A stretch of 64,000 bases of DNA, taken from positions 124,001-188,000 of the forward strand of contig NZ_JADBEJ010000001.1 of assembly GCF_014873915.1 (NCBI RefSeq), in the 5' to 3' direction. Below, piece by piece: positions 52,292 to 62,259 of the stretch. The translations under genes and the position numbers were made by a program. Below the pieces are notes generated by a model. The model worked only from the letters and a program-made list of their open reading frames with translations, was not told where the DNA came from and made no database searches. The first letter of the stretch is position 1. Each line of letters opens with the position of its first letter. The stretch comes from Amycolatopsis roodepoortensis. GTDB lineage: Bacteria > Actinomycetota > Actinomycetes > Mycobacteriales > Pseudonocardiaceae.

Positions 52292-53686
52292 ATGTCAGCA
52301 CAGGATTTTGACGTGATCGTGATCGGAGGCGGCCCGGTCGGCGAGGTCGCCGCCGAACGGGCAGCGCGGGGCGGCCTCCGGGTCGCGCTCGTCGAACACG
52401 AACGCTTCGGCGGCGAATGTTCTTACTGGGCCTGCATTCCGAGCAAGGCGCTGCTGCGGCCGGGGAACCTCCTCGCCGCCGCCAAACGGGTTCCCGGCGT
52501 CCCGGTGGGCGACGCGGTCGACCCGGCCGAGGTGTTCGCGCGCCGGGACTGGTTCACCGGCAAGGGAGACGACACCGGACAGGTCAAGTGGGCGGAAGGC
52601 GTCGGGATCGTCCCGATCCGCGGCCACGGACGGATCACCGGTGAGCGGGAGATCACGGTCGACGGCGGTGACGTGCTGACCGCGCGGCACGCGGTGATCG
52701 TCGCCACGGGCAGCGTCCCGCGGACACCGTCGATCCCCGGGCTGGACACCGTTTCCCCGTGGGGTTCGCGAGAGGCGACTTCGGCGGAGAAGGTTCCGGG
52801 ACGGCTCGGCGTACTGGGCGGTGGTGTCGTCGGAGTCGAAATGGCGCAGGCCTTCGCCACGCTCGGCGCCGAAGTCCACCTGATCATCTCGGGTGAACGT
52901 CCGTTGCCGCGGCTGCCGGAGTTCGCGGGAGACGCCGTCGTCGCGGGGCTCCGTGAAGCGGGTGTCACCGTGCACACCGGCTCCGGTCTCGACTCCGTGT
53001 CCGCTGTGGACGGCGGTAAGGAATTGGCCTTGAAAGGCGGCGAGCGGTTGGTCGTCGACGAATTGCTCGTCGCGACCGGCCGCCGCCCGGCGACCGACGG
53101 GCTCGGCGTCGAGACGCTGGGGCTCGAAGCGGGCGCGCCGCTCACGACGGACGACAACGGTCGGGTGTCCGCTGTGGACGGTGGCTGGCTGTTCGCCGTC
53201 GGCGACGTCACCGGCCGGGCGCCCCTGACCCATCAGGGCAAATACGCGGCAAGGGCCGCGGGCGACGCGGTGGCCGCGCAGGCGGCGGGCAAGCCCGTCG
53301 ACTCCGGCGCGTGGAGCGCGCACAGCGCCACGGCCGATCACCACGCCATCCCGCAGGTCGTGTTCACCGACCCGGAGGTCGCTTCGGTCGGGCTCGCCGG
53401 GCCGGAGGAGGGCAAGCCGCACCGCGTGGTCGACATCGACATCGCGGTGGCCGGTTCGTCACTGCACGCGGACGGTTACGCGGGCAAGGCGCGGATCGTC
53501 GTCGACACCGAACGCGATGTCCTCGTCGGTGCGACCTTCGTAGGGCAGGACGTGGCGGAACTGCTGCACGCGGCGACGATCGCGATCGTCGGGGAGGTCC
53601 CGCTGCCGAGGCTGTGGCACGCGGTCCCGTCGTTCCCCACGATCAGCGAGGTGTGGTTGCGCCTTCTGGAGGCGTACGGCCTCTAG
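52292..53686 (+). CDS. Pyridine nucleotide-disulfide oxidoreductase
   Basis: 464-aa flavoprotein of the lipoamide dehydrogenase/mercuric reductase superfamily. The FAD motif is VIVIGGGPVGEVAAERAA. The redox pair is C43/C48 in GGECSYWACIPSKALLRP, an unusual spacer conserved in an actinobacterial subgroup. A second dinucleotide motif is LGGGVVGVEMAQAFA. The C-terminal dimer part ends HAVPSFPTISEVWLRL, where the catalytic His is replaced as in the subgroup. The disulfide substrate is unknown. ATG 52292 is divergent from the Lsr2-like gene. Its stop shares CTAG with the convergent gene. Confidence 0.88.
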   Translation: MSAQDFDVIVIGGGPVGEVAAERAARGGLRVALVEHERFGGECSYWACIPSKALLRPGNLLAAAKRVPGVPVGDAVDPAEVFARRDWFTGKGDDTGQVKWAEGVGIVPIRGHGRITGEREITVDGGDVLTARHAVIVATGSVPRTPSIPGLDTVSPWGSREATSAEKVPGRLGVLGGGVVGVEMAQAFATLGAEVHLIISGERPLPRLPEFAGDAVVAGLREAGVTVHTGSGLDSVSAVDGGKELALKGGERLVVDELLVATGRRPATDGLGVETLGLEAGAPLTTDDNGRVSAVDGGWLFAVGDVTGRAPLTHQGKYAARAAGDAVAAQAAGKPVDSGAWSAHSATADHHAIPQVVFTDPEVASVGLAGPEEGKPHRVVDIDIAVAGSSLHADGYAGKARIVVDTERDVLVGATFVGQDVAELLHAATIAIVGEVPLPRLWHAVPSFPTISEVWLRLLEAYGL

Positions 53687-55116
53687 CCGTTCACAGGCAG
53701 TTCGAGCGCGGCCTTCGCGCCGCGGACGAGGCCGGGATCGTCCGGAGTGGACGGTCCCGGCACCCACACCACCTGGACCAGCCGGACCGACTTCCCGTCG
53801 ACGCTGCTCTGGTAGGCGGCGCCTTCGAACACCGGGACTTCGCCCTGCCACTGGCCGGTCTCGGTGGCGAGGTCGAGGATGCCGCCCCCGCCGGGGGTGT
53901 CGGCGGTGGCCTTGAACGCGGTCGCCTGCCCGGCGTCCGGGAAGTCCACGACGGCGACCGTCACCGCGGCGTTCCGGCCGTCGATGGAGCCGGCGAAACT
54001 CGCGCGTTTCACCCCGGCGCAACTCGTCTGCTGGAGGCTCGACTGGACGTCACCGTACGCGTGCGACGCGCACTTCTGATCCGCGGCGGACGCCCGCGAG
54101 GTGAACTGGATGCTCTCCACCGCGCTGCTCGGCGGCGGCGGGCTGGTGGACGGCGCCGTCGACGGGGCCGGCGGCGGGGGAGCCTGCGTGGACGCCGTGT
54201 CGTCACTGCTGGAAGCGACGCTGATGGCCGCGATCAGCAGCACGATGAGCAGGCCGATCGCGGCGACCGGGAGCCATTTCACCGTCTTGGACTGCTGTGA
54301 CGTCTTCGGGCCGGGCTCGGCGGGGGCGGCCTCCGGTGGCGGGGGCTTCACGGCGACAGCCTGCTGAACGGGCGGAGCGGCCTTCACCGGCTTGGCGGGC
54401 GGAGCGGGCGGCACCGCCGACTTCGTGGGCCTCTTCCCCGGATGCCGCACCGGAACCGTCGGCGCGATCGCGACGAGCGGGTTCTCGCGGATCACCGTCG
54501 GCTCGTCGTCGGAATAGGCGCTGAACCCTTCGCCGAGCAACATCTCTTCGGGCATCGGCGGCGCGTCCGGGGCGAGCGCGGCGATCAGCTCGCGCGCCTG
54601 CTGGACCGACCGGGGGCTGGGCGCGCTGGCCAGGGAGACCGTCGCGGCGAGCATCGTCGTCGCCGTCGGGTAGAGGACGCGGACCGAGCCGGCGAGATCC
54701 GCGGCGGGCTGGTCGACCGTCTCCACGTACGGTCCGACGGCGATGATCGTGCCGATCGGCCCGGCGCCGGGGGCGATGTCCGCGATCCTGTGGGTGCAGG
54801 CGGCGGACAGCGAGAGCGCGTCCGTGGCCGGGTTGATCGACGTGTCGCCGTGGACCAGCGGCCAGCCGTCGGCCTTCCACGGCCCGCCGAGCGGGGCTTC
54901 GAGCTTCAACGCCGGATCCGGCAGGTCGACGCCGATGACGATGAGGATGCCCTTGGGCATGACGACGACGGCTTCGACGGGCCTGCCGTCGACCGGGCTG
55001 GCGCCGATCAAGGCGACCCCGCCGACGACGTTGCTTCCCCGGCCGAGTGAGGCCAGGGCGGCGCGGACGTCCTCGGCCACCCGGGACGGCTGTTGAGCGA
55101 GGCGAACGAGTCGCAC
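53683..55116 (-). CDS. Single-span membrane protein with proline-rich linkers
   Basis: 477 aa, function unknown. A cytoplasmic N-terminal domain (about 1-200), with VRLVRLAQQPSRVAEDVRAAL and GVALIGASPVDGRPVEAVVV, is followed by a Pro/Ala linker, one membrane helix (about 285-305), a Ser/Pro linker with SPPPPSS and an outer domain of about 130 aa with two cysteines. GTG at 55116 has GGGGAGGGG 6 nt upstream, better than ATG 55131. Sensor-like architecture (inside domain, helix, outside domain), but no motif recognised. Stop shared via CTAG. Confidence 0.7.
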   Translation of the reverse strand: MRLVRLAQQPSRVAEDVRAALASLGRGSNVVGGVALIGASPVDGRPVEAVVVMPKGILIVIGVDLPDPALKLEAPLGGPWKADGWPLVHGDTSINPATDALSLSAACTHRIADIAPGAGPIGTIIAVGPYVETVDQPAADLAGSVRVLYPTATTMLAATVSLASAPSPRSVQQARELIAALAPDAPPMPEEMLLGEGFSAYSDDEPTVIRENPLVAIAPTVPVRHPGKRPTKSAVPPAPPAKPVKAAPPVQQAVAVKPPPPEAAPAEPGPKTSQQSKTVKWLPVAAIGLLIVLLIAAISVASSSDDTASTQAPPPPAPSTAPSTSPPPPSSAVESIQFTSRASAADQKCASHAYGDVQSSLQQTSCAGVKRASFAGSIDGRNAAVTVAVVDFPDAGQATAFKATADTPGGGGILDLATETGQWQGEVPVFEGAAYQSSVDGKSVRLVQVVWVPGPSTPDDPGLVRGAKAALELPVNG

Positions 55117-55309
55117 CGAACCCCTCCCCATCTCGTCGGTCTCGCTGCACAAACTAGCGCCTCCATCCGGAGCAACGGGAAGACACGTCGCAGGTAGGCG
55201 AGGTGATGTTGCTCCGAAAAGTTGTAATGCGCGTGAGCACCGTCACCCGTCCGGGTGGTACTCGTTGGTAGGTGACAGTTCCCTGCCCCCTGTCACCAGG
55301 AGAAACACC

Positions 55310-56782
55310 ATGGCCGCATTTCGCCACTGGCGTCGACGTGCAGCACTCGTCGTCGCCCTGCTAGCCGTCCCGGCCGCGGGGACGGTCCCCGCGCAGGCCG
55401 CGGGACCGCTCGCACCCGTTGCCCCCGGACTCTCCCGGCTGCTCTCCGCCGTCACCGGCGCCACCGGGGTGACCGCGTTCGTGCACGCCGACGACATCGC
55501 CACCGCCGAAAGCGCCGCGCGCGCCGCCGGGCTGAAGAAGATCACCTCGTTCGGGAAGATCGGCGTCGTCGCGGTCCGGGGCACGGCGGACCAGGTGCGC
55601 GCGGTCCGCGGGGCCGCCGGGGTCACCTACGTCGAAGGCAACGAGAAGCTCAAGGCGCACGGCAGCCCCGGCACCACGGCGACGCGAAGCCTCCAGACCC
55701 AGACGCAGCTCAAGGACGCCGGTGGCGCGCCCGTCGACGGCAGGGGCGTCACGGTCGCGGTCATCGACACCGGCGTCGACCCGACGCATCCGGCGTTCAA
55801 GGGTGCCGACGGCAAGACGCGGGTCGTGCGCAACCTCAAGAGCCTCTGCCTGAACGGCACCGCCACGAACTGCATCGTCGACGTCCCGACCTCCGTCGAC
55901 ACCGACACGCTCGCCCTCGGCGGCCACGGCACGCACGTCACCGGTATCGCCGCCGGGAACCGGCTGAAGCTGTCCGACGGTACCGAGGTCGGCGGCTCGG
56001 CGCCGGGCTCGAAGATCGTTTCGGTCTCGACCGGGGCCGCGCTGCTCGTGCTCGGCACGGACGCGGCGCTGAACTGGGTGCTGGAGAACCACAAGGCGCC
56101 CTGTGGCGCGGGCGTCGCGGCGTCGGTGTGCCCGCCGATCAAGGTGACCAACAACTCCTACGGGCCGAGCGGCGGCGGCGCCTTCGACCCGAACTCGGCG
56201 ACGGTGAAGCTGCAGCGCGCGCTCGCCGCGGAAGGCGTCGTCACGGTCTGGGCGAACGGGAACGACGGCGGCGACGGTTCGGCGAACCTCTCCAACCCGC
56301 CGGGACAGGACCCGACGCCGGGCGTGCTCTCCGCGGCGTCGTTCAACGACCAGGGCACCGGCACCCGCGACGGCACGGTCTCCGACTTCTCCTCGCGCGG
56401 CCTGAAGACCGACCAGGCGAGCTGGCCCGACGTTTCCGCGCCGGGGGAGAACATCCTCTCGGCGTGCCGTCCGACGCAGCCGATCTGCACGCAGGGCCTC
56501 CAGCCCAAGAACGGTCCGGGGCTGCTGGACCTCGGCACCTACAACGTGATCAGCGGGACCTCGATGGCGGCGCCGCAGATCGCCGGGATCGTCGCGCAGC
56601 TGTTCCAGGTCGCGCCGAACGCGAGCCCGGGTGACATCGAGGCCGCGATCAAGGGCACGGCGTACAAGTTCGCCGACGGCTCGCCGTACGTGGCGGCCGG
56701 GCCGTACACGTCGAGCTTCGACAAGGGCACCGGCCTGGTGGACACCTTCGCCGCGGCGAAGTCCCTCGGCGCCCAGGGCTGA
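55310..56782 (+). CDS. Secreted subtilisin-family protease (S8)
   Basis: 490-aa exported protease, more distant from the pair at 19884-22594. The signal peptide covers 1-30, the I9-like propeptide about 52-112. The triad is D153 (AVIDTGVD), H206 (GHGTHVTGI) and a Ser in ISGTSMAAPQIAGI. The oxyanion Asn lies in WANGNDGGD. Ends soon after the catalytic domain. ATG has CAGGAGAAA upstream. Stands alone, with two family A hairpins behind it. Confidence 0.94.
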   Translation: MAAFRHWRRRAALVVALLAVPAAGTVPAQAAGPLAPVAPGLSRLLSAVTGATGVTAFVHADDIATAESAARAAGLKKITSFGKIGVVAVRGTADQVRAVRGAAGVTYVEGNEKLKAHGSPGTTATRSLQTQTQLKDAGGAPVDGRGVTVAVIDTGVDPTHPAFKGADGKTRVVRNLKSLCLNGTATNCIVDVPTSVDTDTLALGGHGTHVTGIAAGNRLKLSDGTEVGGSAPGSKIVSVSTGAALLVLGTDAALNWVLENHKAPCGAGVAASVCPPIKVTNNSYGPSGGGAFDPNSATVKLQRALAAEGVVTVWANGNDGGDGSANLSNPPGQDPTPGVLSAASFNDQGTGTRDGTVSDFSSRGLKTDQASWPDVSAPGENILSACRPTQPICTQGLQPKNGPGLLDLGTYNVISGTSMAAPQIAGIVAQLFQVAPNASPGDIEAAIKGTAYKFADGSPYVAAGPYTSSFDKGTGLVDTFAAAKSLGAQG

Positions 56783-56806
56783 CCGAGCGCGCCGGCCGGC
56801 GAGTCC

Positions 56807-56853
56807 GTGAAGGCCCCCTTCCCTCGGCTCAGCCGAGGAAACTCGACCTTCAC
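56807..56853. repeat. Degenerate family A hairpin repeat
   Basis: The left arm GTGAAGGCCCCCTTCCCTCG is intact, but the right arm reads GAGGAAACTCGACCTTCAC rather than the expected complement. Likely decaying copy. Confidence 0.7.
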
Positions 56854-56862
56854 ACCTTCCCG

Positions 56863-56919
56863 AGTACATGAAGGCCCCCTTCCTTGCGCCTAGGTACAGG
56901 AAGGGGGCCTTCATGTACT
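56863..56919. repeat. Family A hairpin repeat, ATGAAGG variant
   Basis: AGTACATGAAGGCCCCCTTC with exact inverted copy around TTGCGCCTAGGTACA. Immediately follows the degenerate copy. The remaining gap up to 57179 holds no gene, only the promoter region of the DUF3145 gene. Confidence 0.85.
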
Positions 56920-57179
56920 TCAAGGTGGGCACGCCCCGCCGCTCACTTGAACACCCGCGTGAGGGATCCCTCCGGCGGTGCCCGCGGTGAGGTGGCGGCG
57001 ACCTTCACGCGAGTCGTGCGTCCCAATCAGGTGCGACTTGTGGTGTTCATGTGGCCAAACAGCACAGTTGGGGTGCACAATGTGCTCACGCGTACCGGGA
57101 GGCGGCACGAGCCACCTGACCAGCGCAGCTCGCGAGGTCGTAGGGGAAGACGCCCCTCGTCGAGTAGCGGAGGTCAGCA

Positions 57180-57683
57180 GTGAGCACCCGTGGCAACACC
57201 CGTGGCGTGGTGTACGTCCACTCGTCGCCGTCTGCGGTGTGTCCGCACGTCGAGTGGGCCATTTCGGGCACCCTGGGTGCCCGAGTCGAGTTGAAGTGGA
57301 CGGCGCAGCCCGCCAGTCCAGGACAGCTCCGCGCCGAATGTGGTTGGCGTGCGCCTTCGGGCACCGGCGGAAAGCTGGCGTCCGCGCTCAAGGCGTGGCC
57401 GATGATCCGGTTCGAAGTCACCGAAGAGCCCAGTGCGGGGGTCGACGGAGAGAGGTTCTGTTTCGCTCCGGGCCTCGGCCTGTGGCACGGCAGGACCAGT
57501 GCCAACGGCGACATCGTCGTGGGCGAGGACCAGTTGCGCGCCCTGGTGAGCAAGGTCCGCACCGGCGAATCGCTGGCGCACAAGCTCGACGAGCTCCTCG
57601 CCGCCAATTGGGACGAAGCGCTCGAACCGTACCGGCACGCCGGTGACGGTGCCCCGGTCACCTGGCTGCACCAAGTCGGGTAG
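57180..57683 (+). CDS. DUF3145 protein
   Basis: 167 aa. RGVVYVHSSPSAVCPHVEWA, LKWTAQPASPGQLRAE and GERFCFAPGLGLWHGRTSANGD match DUF3145, a family restricted to actinobacteria and of unknown role. Cytosolic, no membrane segment. GTG at 57180 has GGAGG upstream. Confidence 0.9.
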   Translation: MSTRGNTRGVVYVHSSPSAVCPHVEWAISGTLGARVELKWTAQPASPGQLRAECGWRAPSGTGGKLASALKAWPMIRFEVTEEPSAGVDGERFCFAPGLGLWHGRTSANGDIVVGEDQLRALVSKVRTGESLAHKLDELLAANWDEALEPYRHAGDGAPVTWLHQVG

Positions 57684-57724
57684 ACGCCGGTGATGACGGA
57701 GGAGGCGGGCGCTAACCTTTCAGG

Positions 57725-58318
57725 GTGACCGCCCAGCCTCGCCCCCTCTCTCGCCAGCGGTGGCTGATCCCCGTTCTCGTGGTCGTGATCTCCTTGACCG
57801 TCGGCGTGGGGTTGCTGGCACGTGATCTCTACACGCGCCCGGAGGCCGCGCCCACCGAGCCGGTCGTGAGCGAGTCGCCGACGTCCGTCGCTCCGGAGCA
57901 GCAGCCCGGCTCGCCCGTCGTCGAGGTGACCCCGGACGTCTTCGCGCATCCGCAGTACCAGAACGTTCGGCAGGTGCTGCAGGGGTATTTCGACGCCATC
58001 AACGACCGCGACTATCCGAAGTGGACATCGGTGGTCAGCCGCGAGCGGGCCAAGACCAAGACCGCGGCCGAGTGGCGGAAGGACTACCAGTCCACTCGGG
58101 ACGGCAGCATCCTCGTCTACCGCGTCGAGCCGGGCACGCCGAACACACTCCGGGCGCTCGTCGCCTTCACCAGTACGCAGGACGTCGAAGACGCGCCGCT
58201 GTACCTGCCGGAGGGGTGCATCCGCTGGCGGCTGGTGCTGCCGCTGCGGCTGGAGAGCGGGTCGTGGCGCGTCGACACGACCGACGGCGGGACCAACCCC
58301 GAGCACGAAAGATGCTGA
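57725..58318 (+). CDS. Membrane-anchored NTF2-like protein
   Basis: 197 aa. One N-terminal membrane helix (about 13-33), a Pro/Ser/Glu linker (38-65), then an NTF2-like alpha-beta domain containing VLQGYFDAINDRDYPKWTSV. The domain should lie outside the cell. TAACCT is 6 nt before the GTG start, so the mRNA is probably leaderless. Function unknown. Confidence 0.75.
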   Translation: MTAQPRPLSRQRWLIPVLVVVISLTVGVGLLARDLYTRPEAAPTEPVVSESPTSVAPEQQPGSPVVEVTPDVFAHPQYQNVRQVLQGYFDAINDRDYPKWTSVVSRERAKTKTAAEWRKDYQSTRDGSILVYRVEPGTPNTLRALVAFTSTQDVEDAPLYLPEGCIRWRLVLPLRLESGSWRVDTTDGGTNPEHERC

Positions 58319-58383
58319 AGTAAGGGGTGACATGGTCCCCGAGGCTGACGCGGGCGGGGGCCGGGCGGAATAGAGTCGCGGGC

Positions 58384-60744
58384 ATGGCAATTGATCAGCC
58401 GGCCCTGCTGACCGACGCCTCGAGGGGGCTCACCAGCGAAGAGGTCGCCCAGCGGGTGGCCGCGGGCCAGACCAACACGGTCTCGACGAAGACCAGCCGG
58501 ACGACCGGCGAAATCATCCGGGCGAACGTCTTCACCCGGATCAACGCGATCTACGGCGTGCTGTTCGTGCTCATCCTGTCGACGGGCTACTTCATCGACG
58601 GGTTGTTCGGCGGGCTGATCATCGTCAACAGCGCGGTCGGCATCATCCAGGAACTCCGGGCGAAACGGACACTGGAACGGCTCGCGATCGTCGGGCAGGC
58701 GAAGCCGACCGTCCGCCGTGACGGGCAGAGCAGCGAGATCGCCCCGGAAGACGTCGTGCTCGGGGACCTCGTCGAGCTGGGGCCCGGCGACAAGATCGTC
58801 GTCGACGGCCCGGCGTTGACGGCCGACGCGCTGGAGGTCGACGAATCGCTGCTGACCGGTGAATCCGATCCGGTGGTCAAGCAGCCCGGTGACAAGGTGC
58901 TGTCCGGCAGCTTCGTCGTCGCCGGCAGCGGCACCTACCGCGCGGACATCATCGGCGACGAGTCCTACGCGGCGAAGCTGGCCGCGGAGGCCAGCAAGTT
59001 CACCCTGGTGAAATCGGAACTGCGCCAGGGCATCGACAAGATCCTCAAGTTCATCACGTACCTGCTCATCCCGGCGGGCGCGCTGACGATCTACAACCAG
59101 CTCGCGGGCGACCAGGCGTGGCCGGACGCGCTGCGCGGCATGGTCGCGGCGCTCGTGCCGATGGTGCCCGAGGGCCTGGTGCTGATGACCAGCGTCGCGC
59201 TGGCGGTCGGGGTCATCCGGCTGGGCAAACGCCAGTGCCTGGTGCAGGAACTCCCGGCGATCGAGGGGCTCGCCAGGGTCGACGTGGTGTGCGCGGACAA
59301 GACCGGCACGCTCACCGAGAACGCGATGCGGCTTTCCGAGGTCCGGGAGATCACGCCGGGCCGTCCGGTGGACGACGTGCTCGCCGCGCTCGCCGCCGCC
59401 GATCCGCGCCCGAACGCGAGCCTGCAGGCGATCGCGGAGGCGCATCGGACCGATCCGGGCTGGCGGGTCTCCACGACCATGCCGTTCTCCTCGGCGCGCA
59501 AGTGGAGCGGCGCGTCGTTCGACGGCCACGGCGACTGGGTGCTCGGCGCGGCGGATGTCCTGCTGCCCGAGGGCGAGCACCGGACGGAGGCCGAGAAGAT
59601 CGGTTCGCGCGGGCTGCGGGTCCTGCTGCTGGGCCGGGCCGAGCGGGCCGTCGACGCGGCCGAAGGCCCCGGCGAGATCGAACCGGTCGCGCTCGTGGTG
59701 CTGGAGCAGAAGGTCCGCCCGGACGCGAAGGACACGCTGGACTTCTTCGCGCACCAGGACGTCGCGGTCAAGGTCATCTCCGGTGACAACGCCATTTCGG
59801 TGGGCGCCGTCGCGGGCACGCTGGACCTGCCGGGCGCCGACAAGCCCATCGACGCGCGGAAGCTGCCGGACGACGCGGAGAAGCTGGCCGACACCGTCGA
59901 GGATCGCGCCGTCTTCGGCCGCGTGACGCCGTTGCAGAAACGCGCGATGGTCGGTGCCCTGCAGTCGAAGGGGCACACCGTCGCGATGACCGGCGACGGC
60001 GTGAACGACGTCCTCGCGCTGAAGGACGCGGACATCGGCGTCGCCATGGGCGCCGGCAGCCCGGCCACCCGCGCGGTCGCGCAGATCGTGCTGCTGGACG
60101 ACAAGTTCGCCACCCTGCCGCACGTCGTCGCCGAGGGGCGGCGGGTGATCGGCAACATCGAGCGCGTCTCGAACCTGTTCCTCACCAAGACGGTCTACTC
60201 GGTACTGCTGGCGCTGATGGTCGGTATCGCGCAGGTGCCGTTCCCGTTCCTGCCGCGGCACATCACGATCACCGCGTGGTTCACGATCGGCCTGCCCGCC
60301 TTCGTGCTCTCGCTGGCGCCGAACAACGAGCGCGCCCGCACCGGCTTCGTCGGGCGGGTGATGCGGATGGCCGTCCCGGCCGGGCTGGTCATCGCCACCG
60401 CGACGTTCGTGAGCTACCTGCTGGTGTACAAGGGATCCGGACAGTCCGAACTGGACAAGATCCAGGCGGGCACGACCGCGCTGATCACGCTCATCACGAT
60501 CGCGCTGTGGGTGCTCGGGATCGTCGCGCGGCCGTACCGGTGGTGGAAGATCCTGCTGATCGGCGGGATGGTCGTGCTGACGCTCGCGTTGTTCCTGATC
60601 CCGTTCACGCAGAAGTTCTTCGCGCTGGACCCGAGCGTGAGCGCGTACACGCTGTCGGCGTTCGCCTGCGCCGGGGTGGGGATCGTGCTGGTGGAGGCCG
60701 CCTGGTGGATCGGGCGGCATCTGGTCAAGCGCCAGGAGGCCTGA
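58384..60744 (+). CDS. CtpE-like cation P-type ATPase
   Basis: 786-aa ATP-driven cation pump. The actuator loop has LTGESDPV, the phosphorylated D305 lies in CADKTGTLT, and the hinge is [21 protein letters not shown]. The ion-binding helix has [20 protein letters not shown], not CPx or PEGLP, as in mycobacterial CtpE, a calcium pump. No N-terminal heavy-metal domain. About ten membrane helices. TAGAGT lies 7 nt before the ATG. Calcium is the best guess for the ion. Confidence 0.9.
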   Translation: MAIDQPALLTDASRGLTSEEVAQRVAAGQTNTVSTKTSRTTGEIIRANVFTRINAIYGVLFVLILSTGYFIDGLFGGLIIVNSAVGIIQELRAKRTLERLAIVGQAKPTVRRDGQSSEIAPEDVVLGDLVELGPGDKIVVDGPALTADALEVDESLLTGESDPVVKQPGDKVLSGSFVVAGSGTYRADIIGDESYAAKLAAEASKFTLVKSELRQGIDKILKFITYLLIPAGALTIYNQLAGDQAWPDALRGMVAALVPMVPEGLVLMTSVALAVGVIRLGKRQCLVQELPAIEGLARVDVVCADKTGTLTENAMRLSEVREITPGRPVDDVLAALAAADPRPNASLQAIAEAHRTDPGWRVSTTMPFSSARKWSGASFDGHGDWVLGAADVLLPEGEHRTEAEKIGSRGLRVLLLGRAERAVDAAEGPGEIEPVALVVLEQKVRPDAKDTLDFFAHQDVAVKVISGDNAISVGAVAGTLDLPGADKPIDARKLPDDAEKLADTVEDRAVFGRVTPLQKRAMVGALQSKGHTVAMTGDGVNDVLALKDADIGVAMGAGSPATRAVAQIVLLDDKFATLPHVVAEGRRVIGNIERVSNLFLTKTVYSVLLALMVGIAQVPFPFLPRHITITAWFTIGLPAFVLSLAPNNERARTGFVGRVMRMAVPAGLVIATATFVSYLLVYKGSGQSELDKIQAGTTALITLITIALWVLGIVARPYRWWKILLIGGMVVLTLALFLIPFTQKFFALDPSVSAYTLSAFACAGVGIVLVEAAWWIGRHLVKRQEA

Positions 60745-60807
60745 CCGGGGAGTTCGCGAAGGAACGCCCCCTTCGTGACCTCCGGGGACCGCCACGGTGG
60801 GCCAGAG

Positions 60808-60866
60808 CGTGTCGCGAAAGCCACTTTCGCAACCTTCAACGTTGCGAAAGTGGCTTTCGCGACACG
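60808..60866. repeat. Family B double-palindrome repeat, copy 6 (hybrid)
   Basis: CGTGTCGCGAAAGCC outside and CTTTCGCAACC/GGTTGCG-type sequence inside, so it combines the two variants of the family in one 59-bp element. It follows the P-type ATPase gene. Confidence 0.85.
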
Positions 60867-60909
60867 CCTGACTCGGTGAGCGGACCAAGCTGCCCGCGCC
60901 AACCAGAAA

Positions 60910-60962
60910 TACGTGAAGGCCCCCTTCACTGCGCTAGACGCAGTGAAGGGGGCCTTCACGTA
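60910..60962. repeat. Family A hairpin, terminator of the fab operon
   Basis: Perfect 24-bp stem TACGTGAAGGCCCCCTTCAC+TGCG around CTAGA. It lies 6 bp after the fabF stop and probably terminates the fatty acid synthesis operon. Confidence 0.87.
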
Positions 60963-60968
60963 CTTAAA

Positions 60969-62219
60969 TCAGGCCGCCGGGGTGAACAGCAGCGCCGTGT
61001 TGTGCCCGCCGAAACCGAACGAGTTGCTGATCGCCGCGCCCAGCTCGACCTTGCGCGCCTCACCGGAGACGACGTCGAGCTGCACCTTCGGGTCCAGGTC
61101 TTCGAGGTTCAGCGTCGCCGGGATGAGCCCGTGGTAGATCGCCAGGATCGTGGCGATGCCCTCGACCGCGCCCGCACCGCCGACCAGGTGGCCGAGCGCG
61201 CCCTTGGGAGCGGTGACCACGACGTGCTCACCGATGGCCTTGCGGATCGCCGCGGCCTCGCCGACGTCGCCGACGACCGTCGAGGTCGCGTGCGCGTTGA
61301 CGTGGCCGACGTCGGCAGGGGAGACCCCGGCCATCGTCATCGCCTGCCGCATGGCGGCGATCTGGCCGACGCCCTCCGGGTGGTTGCCCGTGATGTGGTA
61401 CGCGTCCGACGTGATCCCGTACCCGCTCAGCTGCGCGTAGATCCGCGCGTTGCGGGCCTTGGCGCGGTCCGCCCGCTCCAGGATCACGACGCCGGAGCCC
61501 TCGCCGAGGACGAAACCGTCACGGTTCACGTCGAACGGCCTGGACGCCTTGGTCGGGTCGTCGTTGCGCGTGGACACCGTCCGCGCCTGGGCGAAACCGG
61601 CGAGGGTGATCGGGTGGATGCACGATTCGGCACCACCGGCGACCACGACGTCGGCACGGCCAGAGCGGATCATCTCGTAGCCGGCGGCGATCCCTTCCGC
61701 GCCCGACGCGCAGGCCGACGCGGGCGAGTGCACACCGGCACGCGCCTTCAGGTCGATCCCGACGTGAGCGGCGGGGCCGTTCGGCATCAGCATCGGCACG
61801 GTCAGCGGGGAGACCTTGCGGAGTCCCTGCTTGTGCAGAAGGTCGTTCTGGGAGATGAGGGTGACCGGACCGCCGACACCGGTACCGATGGTCACCCCGA
61901 GGCGCTCGGGTTCCACATCCTGATGCTCGTCGGTCGGCTGCTCGAAGCCCGCGTCCGCCCAAGCCTGCCGGGCGGCGATGAGAGCCACCTGCTCACAGCG
62001 GTCCAGCCGCCGGGCCTGGACCCGCGGCAGGACTTCGGACGGGTCGACGGCGAGCATGGCGCCGATCTTCACCGGCAGTTCGAGTTCGTCGACCCAGTCG
62101 GCTTCGATGCGGCGGATCCCGCTCGCCCCGGCGAGCAGGCCGTCCCACGTGGACGCGACGTCCCCGCCGAGCGGCGTGGTCGCGCCCATCCCGGTGATCA
62201 CGACGTCGATGTTGCTCAT
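60969..62219 (-). CDS. fabF: Beta-ketoacyl-ACP synthase II
   Basis: 416-aa condensing enzyme elongating acyl-ACP in type II fatty acid synthesis. C170 lies in HSPASACASGAEGI, and the histidines in NAHATSTVVGD and GALGHLVGGAGA complete the Cys-His-His site. It ends NSFGFGGHNTALLF. ATG 62219 has GGGGAGA upstream. Last gene of fabD-fabH-acpP-fabF, the order found in Streptomyces. Confidence 0.97.
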   Translation of the reverse strand: MSNIDVVITGMGATTPLGGDVASTWDGLLAGASGIRRIEADWVDELELPVKIGAMLAVDPSEVLPRVQARRLDRCEQVALIAARQAWADAGFEQPTDEHQDVEPERLGVTIGTGVGGPVTLISQNDLLHKQGLRKVSPLTVPMLMPNGPAAHVGIDLKARAGVHSPASACASGAEGIAAGYEMIRSGRADVVVAGGAESCIHPITLAGFAQARTVSTRNDDPTKASRPFDVNRDGFVLGEGSGVVILERADRAKARNARIYAQLSGYGITSDAYHITGNHPEGVGQIAAMRQAMTMAGVSPADVGHVNAHATSTVVGDVGEAAAIRKAIGEHVVVTAPKGALGHLVGGAGAVEGIATILAIYHGLIPATLNLEDLDPKVQLDVVSGEARKVELGAAISNSFGFGGHNTALLFTPAA

Positions 62220-62259
62220 TGGAGTCTCCCCAAGGTCGGCGCCATTCAAGAAGTCGGAC

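Noticed and set aside
58117..60888. A 923-codon open frame opposite the P-type ATPase gene
   Set aside because: It is rich in Arg, Asp, His and Gln with no domain pattern, and mirrors a strongly supported ATPase gene; high-GC DNA leaves such antisense frames open.
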